Below are positions 25,425-33,961 of a stretch of 64,000 bases of DNA, piece by piece. The stretch is from Aquabacter cavernae (lineage in GTDB: Bacteria; Pseudomonadota; Alphaproteobacteria; Rhizobiales; Xanthobacteraceae), in NCBI RefSeq assembly GCF_003993795.1, contig NZ_RWKV01000017.1, positions 310,001 through 374,000 of the forward strand, read 5' to 3'. The notes beneath the pieces were generated by a model. The model worked only from the letters and a program-made list of their open reading frames with translations, was not told where the DNA came from and ran no database searches. Both the position numbers and the translations under genes were made by a program. Numbering within the stretch: position 1 is the first letter of the stretch; each line of letters begins with the position of its first letter.

Positions 25425-25450
25425 GCCCCGCGCGGCTCGCGCGGGGCTTT
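25425..25450 (+). terminator. Rho-independent terminator after the second RidA gene
   Basis: GCCCCGCGCG-GCT-CGCGCGGGGC is a perfect 10-bp stem with a 3-base loop, followed by only TTT. The stem is very stable but the T-run is short. It may also serve the converging small membrane protein gene. Confidence 0.65.
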
Positions 25451-25454
25451 CCCC

Positions 25455-25637
25455 TCAGGCGCCTCTGCGGCGCTTGCGATACTCGCGCAGGCCGTAGGCG
25501 GTGAAGGCGCTGATGAGGGCGACGATGACGCCCGACCAAGTGGTGCTCGGGATGGCGAAGGCCGCCATCAATGCGTGCAGCACCGCATAGCAGATGAAGA
25601 ACACCCCGAAATAAATGATCGTGTCGGTGGCGTTCAT
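25455..25637 (-). CDS. Small two-helix membrane protein
   Basis: A 60-residue protein starting MNATDTIIYFGVFF, with two hydrophobic helices (about 6-26 and 31-50) and a basic cytosolic tail (REYRKRRRGA). GGAG six bases before the ATG at 25637 supports this start; a TTG at 25652 is also in frame. It belongs to no family I can name with confidence. It is convergent with the RidA gene. Confidence 0.65.
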   Translation of the reverse strand: MNATDTIIYFGVFFICYAVLHALMAAFAIPSTTWSGVIVALISAFTAYGLREYRKRRRGA

Positions 25638-26037
25638 CACCCTCTCCCACAATAGCCGCGCATCACGCGGCGTCCTTTAATTTCAGCAGCGCGGCATGGA
25701 GCCGGCATAGTCCGTCCTTATAGGGGGCCGATGCCGCACGGAAAAGCGGACGCGAGGCCGCGCGCCGCATGCCCCTCCCGAGGCTGTTCCAGCGTTTCGC
25801 GGAAACGCTCAAGGCACGCCCGCCGAGCGCCTCATAGGCCACATCGATGCGCGCCTGCACGGTCACGTCGCCTGCCTGGGTGTAGCCCGCAAGGCCAAAC
25901 GTGATGCCGAGGGGGCGTCGCGCGGGCAGAGCGCGCCGCGTCCAAACGCTTGAGACGACACACCCGCCCACGGAGCCCGGTCCCGACCGCGCACTGCATC
26001 CTTGAAGCGGATGGCGGGCGGGAAGGCCCGGCCTCGT
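25638..26037. other. Intergenic stretch with a GCGTTTC/GAAACGC hairpin
   Basis: About 400 bp upstream of the small membrane gene and downstream of the sensor kinase. It contains AGCGTTTC-GCG-GAAACGCT (25791-25809), an 8-bp perfect stem related to the longer dyad at 43592-43637. A 102-codon minus-strand ORF (25663-25971) has no ribosome site or recognisable domain and is not called. Confidence 0.45.
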
Positions 26038-28149
26038 TCAGGCCGGAGCGTCCAGCAGCGGGTCGCCCTCCGGCATCAGCCCCGGCAGGATGATGGTGAA
26101 GACGGCGCCGTCCGCATCATTGGCCACGCTGAGATTGCCGCCATGGTCGCGGATGATGCCGAAGGAGACCGAGAGGCCGAGCCCCGTGCCCTGCCCGGCG
26201 GCCTTGGTGGTGAAGAAGGGCTGGAAGACCTTGCCGATGATGCTCTCCGGCACGCCGCCCGCATTGTCGCGCACCACCAGGCGCACGGTGCAGGCATTCC
26301 CCTCCCCCGGCTCGCTCACGCAGGTCACGTCGATGGCGCCGCGATAGCCCGGCGTGCCCTGGCGCCGGGCCCGCACGGCATCGCGGGCGTTGAGCAGCAA
26401 ATTGATGAGCACCTGCTCCAGTTGCTCCTGACGGCACAGCACCTTCACGTCCGGACCCGTGGGCAGTGGCGCGGTGAGGGTGATGTCGTCGAGGCGGATC
26501 TGCGTGCCCACCACCTGCAACGCGCCTTCGATGGCCGCCGCCACCGAGGAGGGTTCGCGGCGCAATTCGCTCTTGCGCCCGAATATCCGCATATGGTCGA
26601 TGATCGCCTTCATCCGGCCCGTCTGGTGGATGATGCGGTTGAGCTTCTCTTCCGTATGCTCGGGCGGCAGGCCGCGCTTGAGGCCACTCAGCGCATTGGC
26701 GGCCGCAAGGCGGATGACGCCCAGCGGCTGGTTGATCTCATGGGCAAGGCCGGTGACCAGTTCGCCCAGGGCCGCCATCTTCGACATCTGGTAGAGGTTG
26801 TTCTCCTCGGTGCGCGCTGCCGTTCGGTCGAGGGCGAACACCACCATTTCCCGCTCGGGCACCTCGCCCTGGGGCGCGGCGGCATTCTCCAGATTGCCGA
26901 TCTGCGCGACCACATATTGGATCTCGTGCTCCTCACCATCCTGGGTGAAATGCTCGATATTCACGGAGGAGGCGTCGCTGGCGGCGAGCCGCGACACGAA
27001 CTGGCTGCCGCGCACATAGCGCGCCACCGGGGAGGCATCGTCGGAACTGCTGGCGCCGATGGGGCTCGCAACGTCCCCGCTCACATGCACGACGCTGACG
27101 CCGGGCATGTTGCCGAAGGCCCGCAGGAACTGCGCCTCGCGCTGGCGCGCGCCCGCATGGAACTCCTTGGTGCGCAGCCGCTGCTCCAGCCGGTTGTTGC
27201 GGATGACCATCACGCCCAGCACCAGCAGCGCCACGCCGAGACCGGCGGAAACTGCGCCGGTGGCCACCATGAACTCCTCGCTCTGCCGGCGCACAAAGGT
27301 CCGGTCGGAGGCCACGAGGACCGTCAGGGGAAAGCGCTTGGACGAGACGAAATAGCCGATGCGCTCCACCTGATCGAGCGGACTCACGGACTGATAGACG
27401 CCCTCCGGGCTTTCGCGCATGAGCTGGAAGGCGGCGGAGTTGCTCATGTCCTGGCCCACGCGATCGCCCGCCCCCGCACCGGCCGCGCGGGCGCGGATGA
27501 CGCCGTCAAAGCCCACCAGGACCACCAGTACATTGGGGTCGGTGCGCAGGCGGCTGTAGAATTCCATCAGGTCCGCGATCTCATAGGACGCCACCAGCAC
27601 GCCCAGCAGCCGGCCATGCTCGTTGCGCACCGCGCGGCTGAACTGGATGGTCCAGACCTTGGACACGCGGCCCTTTACGGGCTTGCTGACGAAGACATTG
27701 TCGCCGGCGAGCCCATCCAGATGCACCCGGACATGATCGCGGTCCGACAGGTCGAAGGGGTTTCCGGGCGGCGCCAGATTACTGGCGATGAAGCGGCCGC
27801 CCGCATCCACCAGGGACAATTGAATGACGGAGGCCGGAAGCGGGGCATTCCGCAACTCACGGTAGATGTCGTCGGAACTCCATTTGTCGCCCAGGTAGGT
27901 CCCGAAATTGATCATGAAGCTGTCGATCGCCTCGATGGTACGATCGAGATGGGACATCAGGACATAGGCAAGGCGCCGGGATGTATCGACGGATTCCTTC
28001 TCCGCCTGGCGGACGTGCAGTTTATACGTGAGGATCGCCAGGCTCGGCGGCGCACAGCACACTACAGCGAGCACGAGCCAAACGAAGATCGCCCGCGTGC
28101 GGGACTGTGGCCGACCTCCAGTTGTTTCGTTGTTTTCCGATCGCCCCAT
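26038..28149 (-). CDS. Membrane sensor histidine kinase with periplasmic PDC/Cache-type sensor
   Basis: A 703-residue kinase. TM1 is about residues 21-43 (IFVWLVLAVVCCAPPSLAIL) and a large periplasmic Cache-like domain (about 45-285) contains DRDHVRVHLDG. TM2 is about 293-317. A PAS-like cytosolic region follows, then HisKA with the phospho-acceptor His470 in GLAHEINQPLGV. The HATPase has N-box INLLLNARDAV, G1 VRDNAGGVPE, F-box FQPFFTTK and G2 GQGTGLGLSVS. The HEINQPL H-box is of the DctB/FixL-like class. It is divergent from the operon starting at 28443, which encodes a second kinase of the same class but no dedicated regulator for this one. Confidence 0.93.
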   Translation of the reverse strand: MGRSENNETTGGRPQSRTRAIFVWLVLAVVCCAPPSLAILTYKLHVRQAEKESVDTSRRLAYVLMSHLDRTIEAIDSFMINFGTYLGDKWSSDDIYRELRNAPLPASVIQLSLVDAGGRFIASNLAPPGNPFDLSDRDHVRVHLDGLAGDNVFVSKPVKGRVSKVWTIQFSRAVRNEHGRLLGVLVASYEIADLMEFYSRLRTDPNVLVVLVGFDGVIRARAAGAGAGDRVGQDMSNSAAFQLMRESPEGVYQSVSPLDQVERIGYFVSSKRFPLTVLVASDRTFVRRQSEEFMVATGAVSAGLGVALLVLGVMVIRNNRLEQRLRTKEFHAGARQREAQFLRAFGNMPGVSVVHVSGDVASPIGASSSDDASPVARYVRGSQFVSRLAASDASSVNIEHFTQDGEEHEIQYVVAQIGNLENAAAPQGEVPEREMVVFALDRTAARTEENNLYQMSKMAALGELVTGLAHEINQPLGVIRLAAANALSGLKRGLPPEHTEEKLNRIIHQTGRMKAIIDHMRIFGRKSELRREPSSVAAAIEGALQVVGTQIRLDDITLTAPLPTGPDVKVLCRQEQLEQVLINLLLNARDAVRARRQGTPGYRGAIDVTCVSEPGEGNACTVRLVVRDNAGGVPESIIGKVFQPFFTTKAAGQGTGLGLSVSFGIIRDHGGNLSVANDADGAVFTIILPGLMPEGDPLLDAPA

Positions 28150-28442
28150 GAGAAACCGCAGCCTACCCCATTATTAGCGTGTCCGATCCGCCCTCAAGCT
28201 GCAAGCGCATTGTCGCTGACGACGCGAAACCTACCAGGGGATGCATAAAAACTTAACATACCCGCATAAGGCGAGATTGCATCCAAACTGGTGCCATCAC
28301 CTCCTGGTCAGCGCCAAAATGGAGCGGGTGCCAAGCGCTTTCCACCCATTGCTATGGCAACTTACGCGATAGATTAACATCGTCTTAAGTTTTGATTCGC
28401 GCCGTCTCCCTGCACCCTCTCGCGAGAGGATGAAGCCGAAGC
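28150..28442. promoter_or_regulatory. Divergent promoter region between the two sensor-kinase operons
   Basis: A 293-bp spacer noticeably richer in A/T than its flanks (for example TAACATACCCGCATAAGG and GATAGATTAACATCG), as expected for two opposed promoters. I do not see a clear palindromic operator. No coding frame is present. Confidence 0.4.
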
Positions 28443-28925
28443 ATGCCTCGCACCGCCCTCATCGCCAGCCTGCTTCTCGCCTGGCTGAGTATTCCGGCTG
28501 CGGCGCAGTCGGTGCTCGTGCGTTGGGCGGGCAAGGACGGAAAGGTCCTGAGCCAGCAGGAGCTGACGCTTGCGGCGCTGGATGCCCTGCCCCAGGCCAG
28601 CATCGAAACCTCGACCCCCTGGGAGGATGGCCGCCGCCACTTCACAGGCCCCCTCCTCGCCTCCATCGCCACGCTCTCCGGACGCGATCCGAGCGAAGTG
28701 CAGGTGGGCGCGCTCAATGACTACAGAATGTCCATCCCTGCGGAAGATTGGAGACACAACGGCGCCTTATTCTCGACCAGGATTGATGGAAACGTCATCC
28801 GCATAAAAGATAAAGGGCCGTTTTGGATCATGTATCCAATCGACAGCGACGCCAAATTTCGTCAGGCTTACTATAAGGCCCGTATGGTTTGGCAGGTGAA
28901 AAGCCTTGACTTCGTGGTCGAATAA
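28443..28925 (+). CDS. Secreted molybdopterin-oxidoreductase-domain-like protein, probably non-catalytic
   Basis: A 160-residue exported protein with a signal peptide ending at PAAAQ (about residue 21). The mature part matches the small oxidoreductase/molybdopterin-binding-like domain: LTLAALDALPQASIETSTPW, DGRRHFTGPLLASIATLSG, LNDYRMSIPAEDW and KDKGPFWIMYP. It contains no cysteine at all, so the molybdenum-ligating Cys of sulfite-oxidase-like enzymes is missing. A binding or sensory role is therefore more likely than catalysis. One base separates it from the sensor kinase that follows, arguing that it feeds that kinase a periplasmic signal. Confidence 0.82.
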   Translation: MPRTALIASLLLAWLSIPAAAQSVLVRWAGKDGKVLSQQELTLAALDALPQASIETSTPWEDGRRHFTGPLLASIATLSGRDPSEVQVGALNDYRMSIPAEDWRHNGALFSTRIDGNVIRIKDKGPFWIMYPIDSDAKFRQAYYKARMVWQVKSLDFVVE

Positions 28926-28926
28926 G

Positions 28927-30654
28927 ATGCGCGCCCCCTTGCGCTCCTGGTCGGCCACGCTCTGCGCGGTGACCTTCTGCCTGTTCGTGGCCACGACGCT
29001 CCTTTACATCTGGGAGAACAAGCACCGCGCCGTTCTCTCGCAGACCGTCACCAATTCCGGCTGGGTCGCCTATCAGGCGCAGCTTGAGCATGTGAAGTCG
29101 GCCGCCGCCATTGAGCATGCGAAAGACCATTTCACCCCGCAGGTGGTGGCGGATCTCGCCCTGCGGCTGGAAATCCTGCGCTCGCGGCTGCCGATCCTCT
29201 ATGCCTCCGAGGAAGGGCGCATCCTGCCCGAGATCGCCGCCATGCAGCCCGCTTTGCAGGCCTATGAGCGCCTGCTGGACCGCATGATCGACGAGTTGCC
29301 CGCGCTGCATCCGCCCGACGCCGGCACTCCCGAAATGCTTGCCCGCTGGGCCAGCGCCCTCGCCCCGCTGGGACCCGAGCTTCAGACCGTGCTGATGGCG
29401 TCCGTCGCCTATAACAATTCGCTGTTCGAGCGCGAGCGCACCCTCGCCACGCAGCTCGCCATCGTGCCGCTCGCCTTGCTGTTCCTGTCCGGTACGAGTC
29501 TGGTGGCCATGCTGCTGCTCCAGAGCCGCCGCGACACCGCGCGCATTGCCGAAGTGGAGCGGGCGCGCCGGGCCATCGCGGACATGGAGGGAAACCTGCG
29601 GGGGGTGATCCAGGCGGCCCCAACCGCCATGGCCGTCATCGACCCGAGCCGCAATGCGGTGCGCTTCGTCAATCCGGCGGCCGCGCAGATGGTGGCCGGC
29701 TCGCTCGACCATCCCGATTGGAAGCGCCTGATCGAAGTCGCGGCCCAGGATGTGCGGACCGGCGATGCCGAGGGCGCCACGGTCAAGATGGCCCTCACCA
29801 AGGCCAATGGCGACGTGATCTCCCTCAGGGGCCATCTGTGTCCGGTGACCTGGGAAGGCCGCCCGCAGGTTCTCGTGGTCATGATCGACACGACCCGCGC
29901 GCAGCATGCGGACCTGCAGTCGCTCCAGGCCGCCAAGCTGGCCGCGCTCGGCGAGATGGCGAATGCCCTCTCCCACGAAATCAACCAGCCCCTGGCGGTG
30001 ATCCGCATGGCGGTGGCGAACGCTCATCGCCACCTGGAGACGGAAGGCGCGCGGGACGCGGTCGCGGCCAAGCTGGAACGGGTCTCCACCCAGGTGGATC
30101 GCGCCAAGCGCATCATTGAGCAGGTCAGGCACTATGGGCGCCTGCCCAGCGGCACTGCCGAGATCTTCCCGCTCGGACAGGCCATCGAGTTGGCGGCCGG
30201 GTCCGTCGCCGAACAGTATCGGTCCGCGGGCATCCGCCTCGCTTTGCAGCTCGACCTCCCGCCCGAGCACACCGTGAGCGGCGACCGGGCCATGCTGGAG
30301 CATGTCATCGTCAACCTGCTGGTGAATGCGCGCGACGCCTTCGCCCTGCAGGACGACACGCGCCCGCGCACCGTGTGGCTGCGCGCCCAGGCCCAGGAAG
30401 GTCGCGCCGTCATCGAGGTGGAGGATGCGGCGGGCGGCATCAGCGACGACCTGATGTCGCGCATCTTCGAGCCCTTCTCCACCACCAAGGTCGCCCAGAA
30501 GGGCACCGGCCTCGGCCTCGCCCTGGCGCGCAGCGTGGTGCGCGACATGAACGGCCAGATCATGGCCGAGAACATGCGCTACGGCGCATGCTTCACCCTT
30601 GTCCTTCCCCTCGCGCCGGCGGCGGCCTCCTCGGCAGAACGCGAGGCCGCATGA
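28927..30654 (+). CDS. Membrane sensor histidine kinase with PAS domain
   Basis: A 575-residue kinase. TM1 is about residues 8-30 and a helical periplasmic region about 31-175. TM2 is about 178-198 (LAIVPLALLFLSGTSLVAML). A PAS domain lies at about 220-320 (VIQAAPTAMAVIDPSRNAV). HisKA has His350 in ALSHEINQPLAVI. The HATPase has VNLLVNARDAF, VEDAAGGISDD, FEPFSTTK and KGTGLGLALA. It follows the secreted MoCo-domain-like protein by 1 bp and overlaps the receiver gene at its stop (ATGA), forming a three-gene signalling operon. Confidence 0.93.
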   Translation: MRAPLRSWSATLCAVTFCLFVATTLLYIWENKHRAVLSQTVTNSGWVAYQAQLEHVKSAAAIEHAKDHFTPQVVADLALRLEILRSRLPILYASEEGRILPEIAAMQPALQAYERLLDRMIDELPALHPPDAGTPEMLARWASALAPLGPELQTVLMASVAYNNSLFERERTLATQLAIVPLALLFLSGTSLVAMLLLQSRRDTARIAEVERARRAIADMEGNLRGVIQAAPTAMAVIDPSRNAVRFVNPAAAQMVAGSLDHPDWKRLIEVAAQDVRTGDAEGATVKMALTKANGDVISLRGHLCPVTWEGRPQVLVVMIDTTRAQHADLQSLQAAKLAALGEMANALSHEINQPLAVIRMAVANAHRHLETEGARDAVAAKLERVSTQVDRAKRIIEQVRHYGRLPSGTAEIFPLGQAIELAAGSVAEQYRSAGIRLALQLDLPPEHTVSGDRAMLEHVIVNLLVNARDAFALQDDTRPRTVWLRAQAQEGRAVIEVEDAAGGISDDLMSRIFEPFSTTKVAQKGTGLGLALARSVVRDMNGQIMAENMRYGACFTLVLPLAPAAASSAEREAA

Positions 30655-31049
30655 TCCGCGAGCCGTCCATCCTGATCTGCGACGACGAGGCGGATCTCGC
30701 GGGAGAACTCGGCGAGTTCTTCGCCGCCTGCGGATGGCGTGCCATGGTCCACACCAGCGCGCCCGACGCGCTGGAAGCGCTGCATGCGGGCGCGGCGCCC
30801 ACATGCCTGCTCACCGACCTGCGGGTCGGCCATTTCAGCGGCGCCGAACTGGTCTCCGCCACCCGCCGCCTGCCCAACCAGCTTCAGCCGCTCATCTACT
30901 GCATCATGACCGGGCACGTGCTGGATACAACCGCCGCCAAGGATTTCGGCGTCGATCTGCTGTATCTGAAGCCCATCGATCCCGATCTGGTGCTGAGCGA
31001 TATCCAGTCATTCCTGGAAGATACTTTCAAGCTTCCCACGGGGACCTGA
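30651..31049 (+). CDS. Single-domain response regulator
   Basis: A 132-residue stand-alone receiver with the acidic pair DD (residues 11-12, ICDDEAD), phospho-acceptor Asp56 (LLTDLRVGHF) and the conserved Lys in LYLKPIDPDL. No output domain is fused, so it acts by protein contact or passes phosphate onward. Its ATG overlaps the kinase stop codon, making it the immediate partner of the 28927-30654 kinase. The receiver-winged-helix protein at 31975 could be the next step (inference). Confidence 0.92.
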   Translation: MIREPSILICDDEADLAGELGEFFAACGWRAMVHTSAPDALEALHAGAAPTCLLTDLRVGHFSGAELVSATRRLPNQLQPLIYCIMTGHVLDTTAAKDFGVDLLYLKPIDPDLVLSDIQSFLEDTFKLPTGT

Positions 31050-31816
31050 TCCCATCGGGCTCCCTGCGGCGGCGGCAGTCTCCCCCCGGAGGGAGACCGC
31101 TTCAGGACGGCTCTCCATTCATGCCCGTGCCACGCCCGGGAGGCACGCCACGGCCAGGCGTGGATCGGCCATGGCCCCGATCATCTCACTGGGCGGAACC
31201 CGGAGACATACGCGCGCCTGCTCTTCACGGAGCTGTCCTGGATCGGTACCTGTGGGACGAGGTTGGGGCCCGGATCACGCCCGTACCGGCGGTCCGGACA
31301 CTGTTCTCCTGGTCCACGGCCCGAAGGTGGATCGCTCCCGGCGCGCAAGCCGGGATACCGTTCGGCCACCTGTGATCGAGCACGGCCGAAACGATGCGTG
31401 CGGGTCGATGCCTGCAGGAAGCGCGACCGACGGTGGAACAGCGCGCCTCAATCTGCCGCCCGAGATGCCCGACGGTCGCGGCGTGGCTGAGACACTTTCG
31501 CGCATCGCCGTCCGGGAGATGTCCCCACCGCCCTGCCCGCATCGGGAGCGGCCGAGCATGCCAGGATGAAACGCCTCGGGGCGTCCCGGCCGCCCACCCC
31601 CTCGCCCGTCTATGGGTCCTCGCGGCTGGACGGACCACAAGGGCCAGCGCCGGAGCGGCCTCCTTCCGGTTTCCCACGTCCCCATGGGCAGGATGGACAG
31701 GCGCCGCTCGGACCCGCACCGCCCTTGATAACGGCGGGGAAACAGGGGGATTTCCATCTCCTCTGCGCACACCCGAGCGCTTGGGCCAGTTCCGGAAAAG
31801 CGATGGGGTGTTGCAT
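31050..31816. other. GC-rich stretch of about 770 bp without a convincing gene
   Basis: It lies between two response-regulator genes of the same signalling island. Frames are open in several directions only because stop codons are rare at this GC. None has a ribosome site plus recognisable domain, and the predicted peptides are Arg/Pro/Ala-rich shadows. Eroded coding DNA or an untranslated RNA cannot be excluded. Confidence 0.45.
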
Positions 31817-31978
31817 ATGGCTGACCTGACGCTAGCGCGCGGTGCCGGTGTGGATTACATTCATGTCCATCTCGTCTCGCGGAAGCGGCCCCTGTATGAG
31901 CTGCTCGCCATGCAGGCCGTGCTTGGCGGCACTCGCGAACCTTCGGTCGAGCCGTTGCAGGAGTGGCCTGATACATGA
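31817..31978 (+). CDS. Small ORF coupled to the downstream response regulator
   Basis: A 53-codon frame beginning MADLTLARGAGVDYIHVHLV and ending with its TGA overlapping the ATG of the response regulator (ATGA at 31975-31978). A GGGGTG purine run lies about eight bases before its ATG. The peptide matches no family I know and has no membrane segment. It could be a real small protein or simply a leader that couples translation of the regulator. Confidence 0.4.
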   Translation: MADLTLARGAGVDYIHVHLVSRKRPLYELLAMQAVLGGTREPSVEPLQEWPDT

Positions 31979-32772
31979 GCGAAGAGGCGTCGGAAGCGCC
32001 CCGGGTGCTTCTTGTTGATGACGACCCCGATATCCTCGTGGAACTGAGCGAGGGCTTGGCCTCGCTCGGAATTATCTCGCGGACCGCCGACACCGCGGTG
32101 AAGGCGCTGGACCTTGTGCATCGGCACGAGGAGTTGCAGGTGATCGTCACCGACCTGCAGATGCCGCGCATCGACGGCATTGAGCTTCTCCAGAAGCTCT
32201 CCATGCGCAAACGCGCGCGCCCGCTCGCCGCCATCGTCATCACCGGCCACGCCTCCCTCGACCGTGCGGTGGGCGCCTTGCGCCTGAAGGCGGTGGACTT
32301 CCTCCAGAAGCCCCTGCTGCCGGAGGAAGTGGCGCACGCCATCCAGCGCGCGCTCGCCTTGCTGGCCGACGAGGAATCCGAGATCGCGGAGGAGGACGGC
32401 CCCACCCGCACGACGGTGACGACGGCCCGCCCCAATTATCTGCGCGCTTTGGTGGCCGCCCGTGCGGACCGCGACGCCATCTTCCAGGCGGGCCTGTTTT
32501 CCGATCCCGCCTGGGACATGCTGCTGGACCTTGCCATGGCGGAGGCCACGGGCCGCCCCATCTCGGTCACCAGCCTGTGCATCGCGTCCGGCGCCCCGAC
32601 CACCACCGCCCTGCGCCGCATCGAAGACCTGAAGGATGCCGGACTGCTGGATCGGATCCCCGACCCGCAGGACCGCCGCCGCGTTCTCGTCCTCCTCACC
32701 GAGGAAGGGCGCAAGCGCATGGAGGCCTTCGTGCAGCGCCAAGCCTCCCGCCTTGGCATTAATATCGACTGA
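31975..32772 (+). CDS. Response regulator with C-terminal MarR-like winged-helix domain
   Basis: A 265-residue protein. The receiver is about residues 9-128, with VLLVDDDPDI, phospho-acceptor Asp60 in VIVTDLQMPRIDG, the ITGHASLD switch Thr and the DFLQKPLLPEE Lys. After an acidic linker (EESEIAEEDG), residues about 160-255 form a winged helix of the MarR type (LCIASGAPTTTALRRIEDL recognition region and DRRRVLVLLTEEGRKRM wing). Output domains on receivers are usually OmpR, NarL or NtrC, so the pairing with a MarR-like fold is uncommon. It is the likely DNA-binding output of the island upstream. Confidence 0.87.
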   Translation: MSEEASEAPRVLLVDDDPDILVELSEGLASLGIISRTADTAVKALDLVHRHEELQVIVTDLQMPRIDGIELLQKLSMRKRARPLAAIVITGHASLDRAVGALRLKAVDFLQKPLLPEEVAHAIQRALALLADEESEIAEEDGPTRTTVTTARPNYLRALVAARADRDAIFQAGLFSDPAWDMLLDLAMAEATGRPISVTSLCIASGAPTTTALRRIEDLKDAGLLDRIPDPQDRRRVLVLLTEEGRKRMEAFVQRQASRLGINID

Positions 32773-33289
32773 TATTAACCATCCAATTTGGAAGTGTCAT
32801 GCTTCCGCGGGCCGATGAAAACCTAAAACATGGTTAACAAAAGTGCCGATACCGGCCGGTATGGGACTTTTTCTGCAGGCTCCGCTGGAACCCATTGGAA
32901 GGCGCCGCCGCGCCCGTGGATGTCCACAGGTCCCGATGAAGCGAGATCGGGTGTTCCCGAGGCTCCGATGCCCTCTTGAGCCGCAAGGCTCCCTCCCCCC
33001 CGCGCACAGGAAGGGAATGGGACGGCGGGCCATATCCGAACGCGCAAAAGAAAAGGGACGGACAAGTTGCCTTGCCGTCCCAAGATGGCGTCGGATTGGG
33101 GGTGCGGGCGGGGGCCCGCCCGACGCTAGGAGATGAGAGCTGACCGGCCGCGCCTGAGGCGACAGGACCGGGCCAGGGCATGAAACCTGGGAGGAGAAGG
33201 CGTCACCGGCCTGACAAGGCCGGCCCTGAGCCGTTCAGAGGGACCGCAAGATCCGGTCGACTTGCTGCGCAGGCCGATCGGCGGGGGCT
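32773..33289. other. Intergenic stretch with a 14-bp palindrome
   Basis: About 517 bp between the response regulator and ftcR 3' ends. It holds ATACCGGCCGGTAT (32848-32861, perfect palindrome) near GGTTAACAAAAG, and a CCGGCCTGACAAGGCCGG hairpin (near 33208-33225) that could end the ftcR transcript. No coding frame is supported. The palindrome has no gene placed to be its target on either side. Confidence 0.45.
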
Positions 33290-33961
33290 CTAGCCGACAT
33301 ATTGGTAGCCGAGATAGCGCTTGGCATCGATCACGTCGTGACCGACCTGCTGGCGCAGCTTCTTGCGCAGCTTGCTCATGTGGCCTTCCACGACGCTCTC
33401 GTCCACGTCGTCGTTGAAGATGCCGTAAATCGTGTTGAAAATCTGAGTCTTAGTCACCCGACGGCGGCTGTTCTTGACCAGATATTCCAGGATGTGGCGC
33501 TCGCGGCGCGGCAGCGGGAGCGGATCGCCATTCACTTCGGGGTCACGCCCGTCGAAGAAGACCTTCAGCTTGCCTTCGCTGCTGGGCGCCTTCGGCGTCA
33601 CCACCGTGCGGCGGCGCACGGCCTCGGAGCGGGCCACGATCTCGCGGATATGGACGGGCTTGCGGACCACGTCGTCGATGCCGGCGGTGAAGAGTTCCAG
33701 CGTCTGCGAGAGGCACTTCACGTCGCTGAGGGCAATGATGGGCGCCTGGCAGTGGCTGCGGATGATCTCCGGATAGTTGGGGCGGGTCTCGAAATCGCCA
33801 AGAAGGAAGCCTTCGACGGCCTCAAGGTCATTCTCCGAAGCAGCCTGGAGCCACTCCTTGAACTCACCTTCCCCCAGCCCCAAGGACGAAAAGCCTTCGC
33901 GCATGAAACCCGAGACGTAACTGCCGGCCACAGCTTCTCTATGATCAACGATTACGTACAT
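33290..33961 (-). CDS. ftcR: Flagellar transcriptional regulator FtcR (Rem) family
   Basis: A 223-residue OmpR-like protein of the FtcR/Rem class that activates flagellar class II genes in Rhizobiales. The N-terminal receiver is degenerate: MYVIVDHREAV lacks the acidic DD pair and no phospho-Asp is in the usual place, as is known for the family. It keeps PVIAL-like PIIALSDV and DDVVRKPVHIREIVARSEA. The C-terminal winged helix has GDPLPLPRRERHILEYLV and RRVTKTQIFNTIYGIF, then VVEGHMSKLRKKLRQ and AKRYLGYQYVG. No structural flagellar gene lies in this window, so it is detached from the main fla cluster apart from cheY/cheZ. Confidence 0.9.
   Translation of the reverse strand: MYVIVDHREAVAGSYVSGFMREGFSSLGLGEGEFKEWLQAASENDLEAVEGFLLGDFETRPNYPEIIRSHCQAPIIALSDVKCLSQTLELFTAGIDDVVRKPVHIREIVARSEAVRRRTVVTPKAPSSEGKLKVFFDGRDPEVNGDPLPLPRRERHILEYLVKNSRRRVTKTQIFNTIYGIFNDDVDESVVEGHMSKLRKKLRQQVGHDVIDAKRYLGYQYVG

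Noticed and set aside
24790-25450. tRNA-Thr as an integration site for a genomic island
   Set aside because: No integrase gene and no repeated tRNA 3' end in the next several kilobases; the following genes look native.
25663-25971. 102-codon minus-strand ORF after the sensor kinase
   Set aside because: No ribosome site, no domain, Arg/Ala-rich composition typical of shadow frames, and it spans a perfect hairpin.
31225-31770. 181-codon minus-strand ORF in the signalling-island gap
   Set aside because: Composition is Arg/Pro/Ala/His without structure and there is no ribosome site; several frames are open in the same GC-rich gap.
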